This document shows, piece by piece, positions 1-6,549 of a stretch of 12,372 nucleotides of DNA (positions are counted from its first letter, which is position 1; every line of letters starts with the position of its first letter). The DNA lies in contig JACCUM010000540.1 in assembly GCA_013811805.1 (NCBI GenBank), forward strand, positions 1 through 12,372, written 5' to 3'. Below the pieces are notes generated by a model. That model was not told where the DNA came from and searched no databases. It saw only the letters and a list, made by a program, of their open reading frames with translations. Both the position numbers and the translations under genes were made by a program. Origin of the DNA: Geodermatophilaceae bacterium (GTDB lineage Bacteria > Actinomycetota > Actinomycetes > Mycobacteriales > Geodermatophilaceae).

Positions 1-1013
1 TCTACCTGCTCGGGGTCGGCACCACTCTGGGCATCGCCGCGCAGGCCATCGTCTTGATTCCGGCGCTCCGGCGGGCCGGCGTGCCGGTGCGTTTTCGTCG
101 AGACTGGCGCGGCGCCGGCCTGTCCGAGGTGGGCCGGCTCGGGGCCTGGGTGCTGGGCTACGTAGCGGTGAGCCAGGTCAGCCTGATCGTGTTCAGCAAC
201 GTGGCCAATTCCGCCGCGCGCGAGGGCGGGCTGGGTTCCAACGCGTACGCGAACGCCAATCTTCTCTTCCAACTCCCGTACGGCATCCTGGGCGTGGCGC
301 TGCTGACCGCCCTGCACCCCCGGATGAGCCGCGCGGCAGCGCGCGGGGACACCCCGGCCCTGATCAGCGACCTGTCGTTGGGCGCCCGGCTGACCAGCCT
401 CGGCCTGATCCCGGTCGCCGCACTGTTCATGGTCTTCGGGCCGAACGTCGCCATCGTCGTGTTCGCCCACGGCCAGGTCGGCGTCGACCAGGCTCGTACG
501 GTCGGTACCGCGCTGGCGCTGAGCGGGATCGGATTGGTGCCTTTCGCGCTGACCCTGCTGCACATGCGGGTGTTCTACGCGATGAAGGATGCCCGTACGC
601 CGACCATGCTGAACCTGGTCATGGTCGTGGTTCGCGTCCCGCTGGCCTTGCTGGTGCCGGTGTTCGTGGAGCCGCAGAACGTCGTACCTGCCCTGGGCGC
701 GGTCAACGCACTGAGTTTCTGTGTCGGTGCGGTGGTGGGCCAGTCGCTGTTGCGACGACGGTTCGGTCATGTCGAGACCTGGCCGATCCTGCGTACCGGT
801 GCGGTGGTCAGTGGCTTCGCCGCGGTTGGCGCTGTCGCGGCCTACTTCCTGGTGGGCTGGGCCATCCCGGACGCCGACAGCCCGCTGCGTTCTCTGCTGG
901 TGGTCGGCATGGGTAGCGCCGTTCTGGGCACAGTTGTGGTGGCCGGCCTCTGGCTGGTCCGGCTGCCCGAGATACGCGAGACCGTGACCGGTCTGCGCCG
1001 TGGGAGACAATAG
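1..1013 (+). CDS. murJ: Lipid II flippase MurJ (MviN), C-terminal part, 5' end outside window
   Basis: The reading frame is open from base 3 to the TAG at 1011-1013, so about 336 C-terminal residues are visible. A full MurJ is usually about 500-550 residues. At least eight hydrophobic membrane segments can be seen, at roughly nt 129-205, 255-330, 400-468, 510-585, 607-669, 679-750, 801-863 and 895-960. Short Arg-rich loops lie between them, for example after nt 745. This is the multi-spanning MOP-superfamily pattern of MurJ, which moves lipid-linked peptidoglycan precursor across the cytoplasmic membrane. Identity rests on this topology, on family-like segments such as QLPYGILGVALLTALHPRMS, and on the neighbours: a murJ-associated pseudokinase, sigM, trxBA and cwlM, a syntenic block in Actinobacteria. 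The TTG at 54 is internal and not the real start. The protein ends soon after its last helix, so unlike the mycobacterial homologue it carries no fused cytoplasmic kinase domain. Confidence 0.93.
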   Translation, partial: YLLGVGTTLGIAAQAIVLIPALRRAGVPVRFRRDWRGAGLSEVGRLGAWVLGYVAVSQVSLIVFSNVANSAAREGGLGSNAYANANLLFQLPYGILGVALLTALHPRMSRAAARGDTPALISDLSLGARLTSLGLIPVAALFMVFGPNVAIVVFAHGQVGVDQARTVGTALALSGIGLVPFALTLLHMRVFYAMKDARTPTMLNLVMVVVRVPLALLVPVFVEPQNVVPALGAVNALSFCVGAVVGQSLLRRRFGHVETWPILRTGAVVSGFAAVGAVAAYFLVGWAIPDADSPLRSLLVVGMGSAVLGTVVVAGLWLVRLPEIRETVTGLRRGRQ

Positions 1014-1059
1014 GCCGAGAGCGAGGCTTGATACAGAACAGTCGGAGGGAACGGGCGAG

Positions 1060-3219
1060 GTGCAGGTAGGCGATCCACCGGTCGGGGGGCGATATGCCCT
1101 CGTCGCGCCCTTCGGGGCCGACGAGCGCTTCGCCGGTGGCAAGGTGCGGACCTGGCGCGCGCGGGACACCTTGGCCGAACGCGATGTCGTCCTGCGCTTG
1201 CTCGCCCCCGGCGGCAACTCCTCGCGCCTGTTCCTCGACCGGGCGCTCGAGATGAGCATGATCGCCCATCCGAGTCTGGGGATGGTCTACGAGGCTGTGG
1301 ACCACGGTGAGTACGCGATCGTGGTCTCCGAGTGGATCGACGGTACGTCGCTTGCCGACACGCTGGCAGCCCACGGTCCGCTGAGTCCGACCACTGCTCG
1401 GCAGACGATCGGCGATGTGGCCGACGCGATCACCGAGGCACACCACGCCGGCCTGCCGATCGGCGGGATCACCGCCGAACGGGTCTTCTTGCGCGACGAC
1501 GCCGCGGTGACGATTGCCGGCGTACCGGCGTTGTTCGCCGACGAGCGCGGTGACATCCAGCAATTGGGAAGGCTGCTGTACGCCGCCCTCACCGGGCAGC
1601 AAGCCGACCTCGACGATCCGGATGTCGCTCGGCGCATCCCTCGTGGCGTCCCGCGTGACCTCGCCGTGCTCTGTCAGCGCGCCCTGGATCGAGACCCGTC
1701 GCGGCAGTTGGGTAGCGCTGCCGCGTTCGCCACCGTCCTGCGTCCGCGCACTCGGTCGCAATCGCCGGCCGGCGCCACCGCGGGCCGCAGCGGTGACCGG
1801 GTGGGTGGCCTGGATCCTGACCCGGATACCCCACCCAGGGACACGGCTCCGACTCTGCTGTCCACATCTGCGCCGGCGGTACCCCGGGCCGCCCCGGTGC
1901 CAGCGCCGCCTCCCGTCCCGGTGCCGCAGCAGGTCACCCCCGCAGCCGCCGGGCGGGCGGGCGGCGGTGCCGCTGGAACGGCCGCGAACGCTGGAACGAC
2001 CGCGGGCACCGGAACGACCGCGAACGCTGGGCCGGCGACCGCAGACGCCGACCGGACGACGTCTCGAATCCCGGTCGGAGCAACGCCCTCCGATGCCGAC
2101 GAGACCACCCGGGGCGCCCCACTCACAGCGGACGCGCGGTCCGCCGCATCCCGGCAGTCCACGCAGTCCGAGTCAGCCGCCCGGACCACGCCGTCGGCAC
2201 CCTCGATCCCGTCCGTGTCGTCCGCGCCGACCTCCGCACCCTCGCCCCCGCCGGCGCCCCCGACCCCGTCGCCACTGTCGCCGCCGTCGGCACCGACCAC
2301 GGTCGCCATACCGTCCGGGCCCGCCGACAGCGCAGCATCGGCTGGGGCCGCGCCGTCGAAAACGAGCCGCAGCGGCCGGGCTCGCGACCTCTTCCAGAGA
2401 CCCGCCAAATCCGAAGGCGCCGCAGCGAGCCAGCTGAGCAGCGACTCGGGCAGCTTCCCGATCCACTATGCCGACGATGACGACGATGCGTGGCTGGACG
2501 ACAGTGGGACCTGGGGCAGGTACGACGACGAGGACGACCCCGAGACCGGCGGCCGGTACGAAGGGAGCCAGACTCGACGAAAGGTCCTCCTCTACGCCGT
2601 ACCCCTCGTCGCACTGATCCTGGTGGTGCTGCTCGGAGTGTTCGTCGGCCAACAGTTCAGCGCGGTGGTAGGCCGCAACGACGACAGCCCGCTGCCTCCG
2701 ACGTCGACCGGCAGCGCGCCCGCCTCACCAGGGACCGAGGGCGGCGAGGCCACCGAGGCACCGGCCGCCCCGGTGCCGCTGCCCCCCGTCGGCGCAGCGG
2801 TCTACGACCCGTTCGGCGACGGGCAACCGGAGAACGACGACGAGGTGGGCCTGTCCTACGACGGAGACGTCGGCTCGGCCTGGCCGACGCTGACCTACCA
2901 GGGCACTCCCGAGTTGGGGAATCTCAAGCCCGGCGTCGGGATCATCTTCGATCTAGGGGCCGAAAAGACAATCAACTCGGTCGAGCTGGCCACCAATCTG
3001 CCCGGCGGAGCCGTCGAGGTCCGCGTGGGGGCCGCACCTGATGCACCGTTGGAGAGCTACCCGGTCGTCGGGGCGCTGGACCCGTTCGTGGAAAGTGGTT
3101 CGGTCGCCCTGGCCGAGCCGGTACGAGCCCGGTTCGTCATCATCTGGTTCATACGGCTCGTCGACAGCAACGGCGGCTTTCGTGGGGCGCTCGCCGAGTG
3201 CCGCATCCTCGGCACCTGA
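1060..3219 (+). CDS. Membrane-anchored Ser/Thr pseudokinase partner of MurJ with extracytoplasmic F5/8C-like domain
   Basis: I chose GTG 1060 (719 aa) because GGAGGGA lies 9 nt upstream. An in-frame GTG at 1000 would add 20 residues and overlap murJ, but has no ribosome site. Residues about 8-230 follow a Ser/Thr kinase fold, yet every catalytic signature is lost. The beta-3 lysine is Arg46 (VVLRLL). The HRDxKxxN loop reads IGGITAER (134-141). DFG reads AGV (153-155). The structural Asp165 before the LG of helix F remains. A Pro/Ala/Ser/Thr-rich linker (about 230-455) and a strongly acidic stretch (about 468-505) lead to Arg-Arg-Lys and one membrane helix (about 510-533). The remainder (about 575-719) resembles a galactose-binding/discoidin-like beta-sandwich. 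In mycobacteria the equivalent domain is fused to MviN, is phosphorylated by PknB and recruits FhaA to restrain peptidoglycan synthesis. The same role here is inferred. Confidence 0.85.
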   Translation: MQVGDPPVGGRYALVAPFGADERFAGGKVRTWRARDTLAERDVVLRLLAPGGNSSRLFLDRALEMSMIAHPSLGMVYEAVDHGEYAIVVSEWIDGTSLADTLAAHGPLSPTTARQTIGDVADAITEAHHAGLPIGGITAERVFLRDDAAVTIAGVPALFADERGDIQQLGRLLYAALTGQQADLDDPDVARRIPRGVPRDLAVLCQRALDRDPSRQLGSAAAFATVLRPRTRSQSPAGATAGRSGDRVGGLDPDPDTPPRDTAPTLLSTSAPAVPRAAPVPAPPPVPVPQQVTPAAAGRAGGGAAGTAANAGTTAGTGTTANAGPATADADRTTSRIPVGATPSDADETTRGAPLTADARSAASRQSTQSESAARTTPSAPSIPSVSSAPTSAPSPPPAPPTPSPLSPPSAPTTVAIPSGPADSAASAGAAPSKTSRSGRARDLFQRPAKSEGAAASQLSSDSGSFPIHYADDDDDAWLDDSGTWGRYDDEDDPETGGRYEGSQTRRKVLLYAVPLVALILVVLLGVFVGQQFSAVVGRNDDSPLPPTSTGSAPASPGTEGGEATEAPAAPVPLPPVGAAVYDPFGDGQPENDDEVGLSYDGDVGSAWPTLTYQGTPELGNLKPGVGIIFDLGAEKTINSVELATNLPGGAVEVRVGAAPDAPLESYPVVGALDPFVESGSVALAEPVRARFVIIWFIRLVDSNGGFRGALAECRILGT
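1975..2028 (+). repeat. Three tandem 18-bp repeats inside the pseudokinase linker
   Basis: Three imperfect copies occupy 1975-1992, 1993-2010 and 2011-2028, each starting GGAACG(G/A)CCGCG. They encode six-residue Gly-Thr-Ala/Thr-Ala units (about residues 306-323). The repeat keeps the frame, so copy-number change would alter only linker length. Confidence 0.85.
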
Positions 3220-3233
3220 AGCCGCTCGCTTCA
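3217..3233 (+). other. Small hairpin at the pseudokinase stop codon
   Basis: TGAAGC (3217-3222) and GCTTCA (3228-3233) are exact inverted repeats around a 5-nt loop. The stem includes the TGA stop and there is no T-tract, so it is at best a weak attenuator before sigM. Read-through into sigM is expected. Confidence 0.3.
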
Positions 3234-3280
3234 TGATCGTTTAGGGGTTGCGTAGGGGACCGGCACTAAGGTCGCCTTTC

Positions 3281-3871
3281 GTGGCCGCCAGCAGACCCGC
3301 CGGCGCCGGGGGGACCTCGTCGGCACTGGGCACCGCCAGTGACGATGCACTGCTGGCTGCGCACGTCAACGGCAACTCCGACGCGTTCAACGAGCTGGTC
3401 CGTCGCCACCGCGACCGACTCTGGGCGGTAGCTCTGCGCACCACGCGCAATCCCGAAGATGCCGCCGACGCCGTACAGGAAGCGTTGATCTCAGCCTTTC
3501 GCAACGCCGGATCTTTTCGCGGGCAGTCCGCGGTGACCACCTGGTTGCACCGCATCGTCGTCAACGCTTGTCTGGACCTTGCCCGCCGCCGCGCCGCGCG
3601 GCCGAGCGTTGCGCTGCGCGAGGAGGAGTCCTTCCAGCCGGCCGACCCCCGCGACCGGATCGCCGAGCGGGAACTCGGGATAGCGGTGGAAGAAGCGCTC
3701 GGTCGGTTACCGATCGATCAACGTGCGGCCATCGTGCTGGTCGACGTACAGGGCTTTCCGGTTGCTGATGCCGCGGAGGCCCTCGGCGTACCGATCGGGA
3801 CGATCAAGAGCCGCTGCGCCCGAGGTCGGGCTCGGTTGGCCTGCTCGCTCGGACACCTGCGCGACCGCTGA
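3281..3871 (+). CDS. sigM: ECF RNA polymerase sigma factor, SigM type
   Basis: GTG 3281 gives 196 aa, with AAGG 9 nt upstream. A TTG at 3248 in the same frame has its only G-rich stretch directly abutting it, so it is less likely. Region 2 runs from about residue 35 (AFNELVRRHRDRLWAVA) through the core-binding DAADAVQEALISAFR segment and the -10-recognition part around TTWLHRIVVNACLDLARRR. Region 4 is the helix-turn-helix at the C-terminus (LPIDQRAAIVLVDVQGF, then GVPIGTIKSRCARGR), which reads the -35. No region 1 or 3 is present, which is typical of group 4 sigma factors. It sits 61 nt after the pseudokinase and before a zinc anti-sigma gene, as SigM does in mycobacteria, where it responds to envelope stress. 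No GGAAC-type promoter is visible just upstream, so the gene may be read from murJ. The sigM name rests on synteny. Confidence 0.9.
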   Translation: MAASRPAGAGGTSSALGTASDDALLAAHVNGNSDAFNELVRRHRDRLWAVALRTTRNPEDAADAVQEALISAFRNAGSFRGQSAVTTWLHRIVVNACLDLARRRAARPSVALREEESFQPADPRDRIAERELGIAVEEALGRLPIDQRAAIVLVDVQGFPVADAAEALGVPIGTIKSRCARGRARLACSLGHLRDR

Positions 3872-3881
3872 CGGCCGAGGC

Positions 3882-3908
3882 CTCGTCGACCTGGCCTGCG
3901 CCGACGAG
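3882..3908 (+). other. Hairpin between sigM and the anti-sigma promoters
   Basis: CTCGTCG (3882-3888) and CGACGAG (3902-3908) form a perfect 7-bp stem around a 13-nt loop, 10 nt after the sigM stop. No U-tract follows. It could stabilise the sigM 3' end or weakly attenuate read-through. Confidence 0.35.
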
Positions 3909-3928
3909 CCGCGCGGATCGAAGGCTGT

Positions 3929-3954
3929 GGAACCGCGGCCACACTCGGCACGTC
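3929..3954 (+). promoter_or_regulatory. Candidate ECF promoter P1 (GGAAC-N17-CGTC)
   Basis: GGAAC at 3929-3933 and CGTC at 3951-3954 are separated by exactly 17 nt. This matches the GGAAC-N16-18-CGTC form described for ECF sigma factors including mycobacterial SigM. It lies after sigM and about 155 nt before the anti-sigma coding region. This suggests that the sigma factor drives its own inhibitor separately. Transcription start would fall near 3961. Confidence 0.55.
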
Positions 3955-3972
3955 TCAGTGCAGCCAGCCATC

Positions 3973-3998
3973 GGAACCGCCCATGGCCAGCTACCGTG
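3973..3998 (+). promoter_or_regulatory. Candidate ECF promoter P2 (GGAAC-N17-CGTG)
   Basis: GGAAC at 3973-3977 and CGTG at 3995-3998 have the same 17-nt spacing as P1 and lie 44 bp downstream. The -10 differs from CGTC in its last base. Two such motifs in tandem in a 248-nt gap make chance less likely, but this second one is the weaker. Confidence 0.38.
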
Positions 3999-4084
3999 AG
4001 AGATAGTTGTCAACGCACGCACCCGCAGGGGCGCACACGCCTGCTGGCACCGTCGGGAGGCAGGTCGAAGGGAGGTCAGGAGTC

Positions 4085-4123
4085 ATGACCGACGAAGCCC
4101 TCTTCTCCGCTGAGCAGCGATGA
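4085..4123 (+). CDS. 12-codon leader ORF coupled to the anti-sigma gene
   Basis: ATG 4085 is preceded by a very good ribosome site (GGGAGGTCAGGA at about 4070-4081) and encodes MTDEALFSAEQR. Its TGA at 4121-4123 overlaps the ATG at 4120 in an ATGA junction. The anti-sigma start has no convincing ribosome site of its own. The likely role is translational coupling: ribosomes ending the leader re-initiate on the anti-sigma message. A sequencing error or frameshift that split a longer N-terminus is the main alternative. The downstream frame already begins with a normal anti-sigma N-terminus, which argues against it. Confidence 0.5.
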   Translation: MTDEALFSAEQR

Positions 4124-4845
4124 GTACCGCGCCGCATCCGGCGAGCGGGCCGGACCTCGATGTCCTGGCCGATCTGTCTGCTGATCTGCTTGTTCCGGCC
4201 GACGAACGCGCGGCGCGGGCGCACGTCGAGGCGTGCGCGGAATGCTCGACGGTGCTCCAGGCGCTGGATCGGACCGGCAGCCAGCTGCGCTGGTTGCCGC
4301 CGATCGCCATGCCCCCCGATGTGGTCACCCGCATCGATGCCGCCCTGGCAAGTGAGGCGAGTGTCGTCTCAATCGACCAGCGCAGGCGTCGCCGGGTACG
4401 GCGCCAGCAACTGCTCGGGATTGCTGCCGCCGGTGTGATCGTCCTGGGTGGCGGTGGTGTCCTGGTCTCCCAACTCGGCCACGACACGTCCGGGGCTGAC
4501 GTCAGCGCCGGGGCCGGGAACGACGGCGAAGAGAGCGCCCCAAGCGAACGGCCCGATCTCGATGAGGACAGCTTGCCCGGCGCGGTGCGCGGCCTGGTCA
4601 ACGGCGGTGAGGGCGACGAGCCCCTGGAGCTGGAGGGCACCCCGGCCCCGCAGGACTGCGTGGCCAGCGTTCAAGTCGGTGGAGTCGATGAGCTGATCGG
4701 GGTGATCGAGATCCGCTACGGCGGACGCGACCGGGATGCGGTGTTCTTCACCACCTCAGATCCGGCCCTGGCCCGAGTCATCGTCGTGGACGACTGCTCG
4801 CGGCAAGACCCGGAGATCGAGGCCATCGACGAGGGCCAGATCTAG
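4120..4845 (+). CDS. Zinc-binding (ZAS-type) transmembrane anti-sigma factor, putative anti-SigM
   Basis: The product is 241 aa. The N-terminal cytoplasmic domain carries the ZAS motif H35-x3-C39-x2-C42, which binds zinc and clamps the sigma factor. A basic cluster (residues 88-95, mostly Arg) precedes one membrane helix at about 98-117. The remaining ~120 residues are therefore outside. That part starts with a Gly/Glu/Ser-rich acidic stretch and ends in a small domain holding the protein's only extracytoplasmic cysteines, C180 and C226, a possible disulfide. It immediately follows an ECF sigma gene, so its partner is almost certainly that sigma factor. The mycobacterial positional counterpart is RsmA. 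Translation probably depends on the leader ORF at 4085, and transcription on the two GGAAC promoters. Release presumably involves regulated proteolysis, which the sequence does not show. Confidence 0.85.
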   Translation: MSTAPHPASGPDLDVLADLSADLLVPADERAARAHVEACAECSTVLQALDRTGSQLRWLPPIAMPPDVVTRIDAALASEASVVSIDQRRRRRVRRQQLLGIAAAGVIVLGGGGVLVSQLGHDTSGADVSAGAGNDGEESAPSERPDLDEDSLPGAVRGLVNGGEGDEPLELEGTPAPQDCVASVQVGGVDELIGVIEIRYGGRDRDAVFFTTSDPALARVIVVDDCSRQDPEIEAIDEGQI

Positions 4846-4946
4846 CCGAGCACCCCATCGGAGGGCCAGACGCCCCCGACCTCGGTCGTGGCGAGGCCAT
4901 CGCGGGTCTGACGCGCCGTACCTCGTGGCCCGGTACGCGTCCCGCG

Positions 4947-4973
4947 GGGAATGTCCGCCCGTACGCTCATGTT
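4947..4973 (+). promoter_or_regulatory. Disulfide-stress (SigR/SigH type) promoter of trxBA
   Basis: GGGAAT at 4947-4952 and GTT at 4971-4973 are separated by exactly 18 nt, an exact match to the published SigR consensus GGGAAT-N18-GTT of Streptomyces and very close to mycobacterial SigH sites. The motif lies 38 nt before the trxB start. Thioredoxin operons are established targets of these factors, so position and sequence agree. Transcription start is expected near 4980-4985. Confidence 0.82.
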
Positions 4974-5011
4974 GTCCCTGTCAGCTACCACAGAAGCGAG
5001 GGTGAAGTCAG

Positions 5012-5959
5012 GTGCCTGCCCAGGTACGCAATGTGATCATCATCGGCTCCGGACCGGCCGGGTACACCGCGGCGATCTATGCCGCGCGGGCCAATCTCGT
5101 GCCGCTGGTCTTCGAGGGCGCGCAGTACGGCGGCGCGCTGATGACGACCACCGAGGTGGAGAACTTTCCGGGCTTCGTCGAGGGCATCCAGGGGCCCCAG
5201 CTGATGGAGGACCTGCGCGGGCAGGCCGAACGTTTCGGCGCCGAACTGGTTCCCACCGATGTGACCGAGGTCGACCTGACCGCGAATCCCAAGGTCATCA
5301 CGGTTGGGGATGAGACCTACCTAGCCAAGACCGTGATCGTGGCCACCGGCTCCAAGTATCGCTACCTGGGGTTGGACAACGAGGCCCGGCTGCTCGGTCG
5401 CGGCGTCTCGGCCTGTGCGACCTGCGACGGATTTTTCTTCCGCGACCAAGACATCGCCGTGGTCGGGGGTGGCGACTCCGCGATGGAGGAAGCCACCTTC
5501 CTCACCCGCTTCGCGAAGTCAGTGACGATCGTGCATCGCCGCGAGGAGCTGCGGGCAAGCAAGATCATGCAGGACCGGGCCCGGGACAACGACAAGATCA
5601 AGTGGAAGCTCGGTACGACGGTGAGCGAGGTCCACGGCCAGGACAAGGTGGAAGCGGTCGAATTGACCACCCTGGACAGCGGCGCGAAGGAGCGACTGGA
5701 CGTCACCGGCCTATTCGTCGCGATCGGGCACGACCCGCGCAGCGAACTGTTCGCCGGCCAGCTCAAGCTCGACGACGCCGGGTACGTGGTCGTGGACCAC
5801 CCGACCACCAGGACCAATCTCGATGGTGTGTTCGCCTGCGGCGATGTCGTAGACCACACCTATCGTCAGGCGATCACCGCGGCCGGCACCGGCTGCGCCG
5901 CGGCGATCGACGCCGAACGCTGGCTGGCCGACATCCCGATCGAAGCCGAACACCCCTGA
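5012..5959 (+). CDS. trxB: Thioredoxin reductase (NADPH, low-Mr type)
   Basis: The protein is 315 aa, the usual length. The GTG start has GAGGG 9 nt upstream. It transfers electrons from NADPH through FAD and a redox-active disulfide to thioredoxin in the cytoplasm. Visible signatures in order: FAD-binding GSGPAGY (12-18), the catalytic C135-A-T-C138, the NADPH dinucleotide fold GGGDSA (152-157), the 2'-phosphate-binding H175-R-R-x3-R181 that selects NADPH over NADH, and the C-terminal FAD motif ending in G277-D278 followed by the AxxxG stretch. All key residues are intact. It is the first gene after an exact SigR/SigH-type promoter and precedes trxA by 109 nt, so both should rise together under thiol oxidation. 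Confidence 0.97.
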   Translation: MPAQVRNVIIIGSGPAGYTAAIYAARANLVPLVFEGAQYGGALMTTTEVENFPGFVEGIQGPQLMEDLRGQAERFGAELVPTDVTEVDLTANPKVITVGDETYLAKTVIVATGSKYRYLGLDNEARLLGRGVSACATCDGFFFRDQDIAVVGGGDSAMEEATFLTRFAKSVTIVHRREELRASKIMQDRARDNDKIKWKLGTTVSEVHGQDKVEAVELTTLDSGAKERLDVTGLFVAIGHDPRSELFAGQLKLDDAGYVVVDHPTTRTNLDGVFACGDVVDHTYRQAITAAGTGCAAAIDAERWLADIPIEAEHP

Positions 5960-5960
5960 C

Positions 5961-6044
5961 CCGTACGAACCACCGTCCCGTACGCACCACCGTTCTGTAC
6001 GAACCACCGTCCCGACCGTACGACCGTCCCCACCGTACGACGAC
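5961..6044 (+). repeat. 17-bp tandem repeats in the trxB-trxA gap
   Basis: Three near-identical 17-bp units lie at 5961-5977, 5978-5994 and 5995-6011, consensus CCGTACGAACCACCGTC. Two degenerate units carrying GTACG at 6018 and 6035, again 17 bp apart, follow. Most of the 109-nt intergenic gap is made of them. They end 12 nt before the trxA ribosome site. No function is evident. They could be a slipped expansion or a protein-binding array. Confidence 0.85.
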
Positions 6045-6068
6045 CCGGAACCGACTAGAGGAGATCCC

Positions 6069-6410
6069 ATGGAGAGCAACACGAAGACCGGCAACACCAA
6101 GATCGTCACCGACGACAGCTTCGACGCCGACGTACTGGGCTCCAGCAAGCCGGTACTCGTCGACTTCTGGGCCGAGTGGTGCACGCCGTGCAAGATGATC
6201 GCCCCGGTTCTTGAAGAGATCGCCGCAACACACAGCGAGAAGCTGACCATCGCCAAGCTGAACATCGACGAGAACCCGAAGACCGCCCGCGACTACAACG
6301 TCATGTCCATTCCGACGATGACCGTGTACGTCGACGGCAAGCCGGTGAAGTCCATCATCGGCGCCAAGCCCAAGTCGGCCATCCTGGCCGAGCTCGCCGA
6401 CTACCTGTAA
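6069..6410 (+). CDS. trxA: Thioredoxin
   Basis: The protein is 113 aa. ATG 6069 has AGAGGAGA immediately upstream. It is the disulfide reductase that TrxB recharges. The active site is W37-C38-T39-P40-C41-K42, and the cis-proline loop is S80-I81-P82-T83. Also visible are the buried Asp32 in VDFWA and the typical NIDENP segment. The central dipeptide is Thr-Pro instead of the common Gly-Pro. That dipeptide tunes redox potential, so a somewhat different potential is possible. About ten extra polar residues precede the first strand. The gene ends 60 nt before a strong terminator, closing the trxBA unit. It may be co-transcribed with trxB across the repeat-filled gap, since no separate promoter stands out there. 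Confidence 0.97.
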   Translation: MESNTKTGNTKIVTDDSFDADVLGSSKPVLVDFWAEWCTPCKMIAPVLEEIAATHSEKLTIAKLNIDENPKTARDYNVMSIPTMTVYVDGKPVKSIIGAKPKSAILAELADYL

Positions 6411-6470
6411 GACGGCAGCGCGGCCCGTACGGGGTTCGAACCGGCCCGAATGCCGGTCGCAGGCCTGCGA

Positions 6471-6506
6471 AGGGCCGATCCGGCGCGCCTGCCGGATCGG
6501 TCTTTT
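6471..6506 (+). terminator. Intrinsic terminator after trxA
   Basis: CCGATCCGGC (6475-6484) and GCCGGATCGG (6491-6500) form a perfect 10-bp stem with a 6-nt loop, extendable by A-U, G-C and G-U pairs to 6471. TCTTTT follows. This is a classic rho-independent terminator and separates trxBA from cwlM. Confidence 0.9.
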
Positions 6507-6514
6507 CCGCATCC

Positions 6515-6543
6515 ATGACCAGATCAATTCCAGATGCCAGAAT
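6515..6543 (+). promoter_or_regulatory. Candidate housekeeping promoter for a leaderless cwlM transcript
   Basis: ATGACC (6515-6520) and CAGAAT (6538-6543) are 17 nt apart and match TTGACA and TANAAT at four and five positions. The predicted start, 7 nt after the -10, is base 6550, the first base of the cwlM GTG. The cwlM start lacks a ribosome site, which agrees with a leaderless mRNA. It lies just after the terminator. Confidence 0.45.
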
Positions 6544-6549
6544 GACGCG

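Noticed and set aside
808..1761. Minus-strand ORF (317 aa) across murJ and the pseudokinase
   Set aside because: It spans two real genes on the other strand and shows no protein features.
3248..3280. TTG start for sigM
   Set aside because: GGGG directly abuts the TTG, so spacing is wrong. GTG 3281 has AAGG at 9 nt and gives a normal sigma length.
6431..6443. GGTTCGAACC, the tRNA T-loop core, after trxA
   Set aside because: No acceptor, D or anticodon arm can be built around it on either strand. On the plus strand the upstream bases are trxA coding sequence. It is a chance palindrome.
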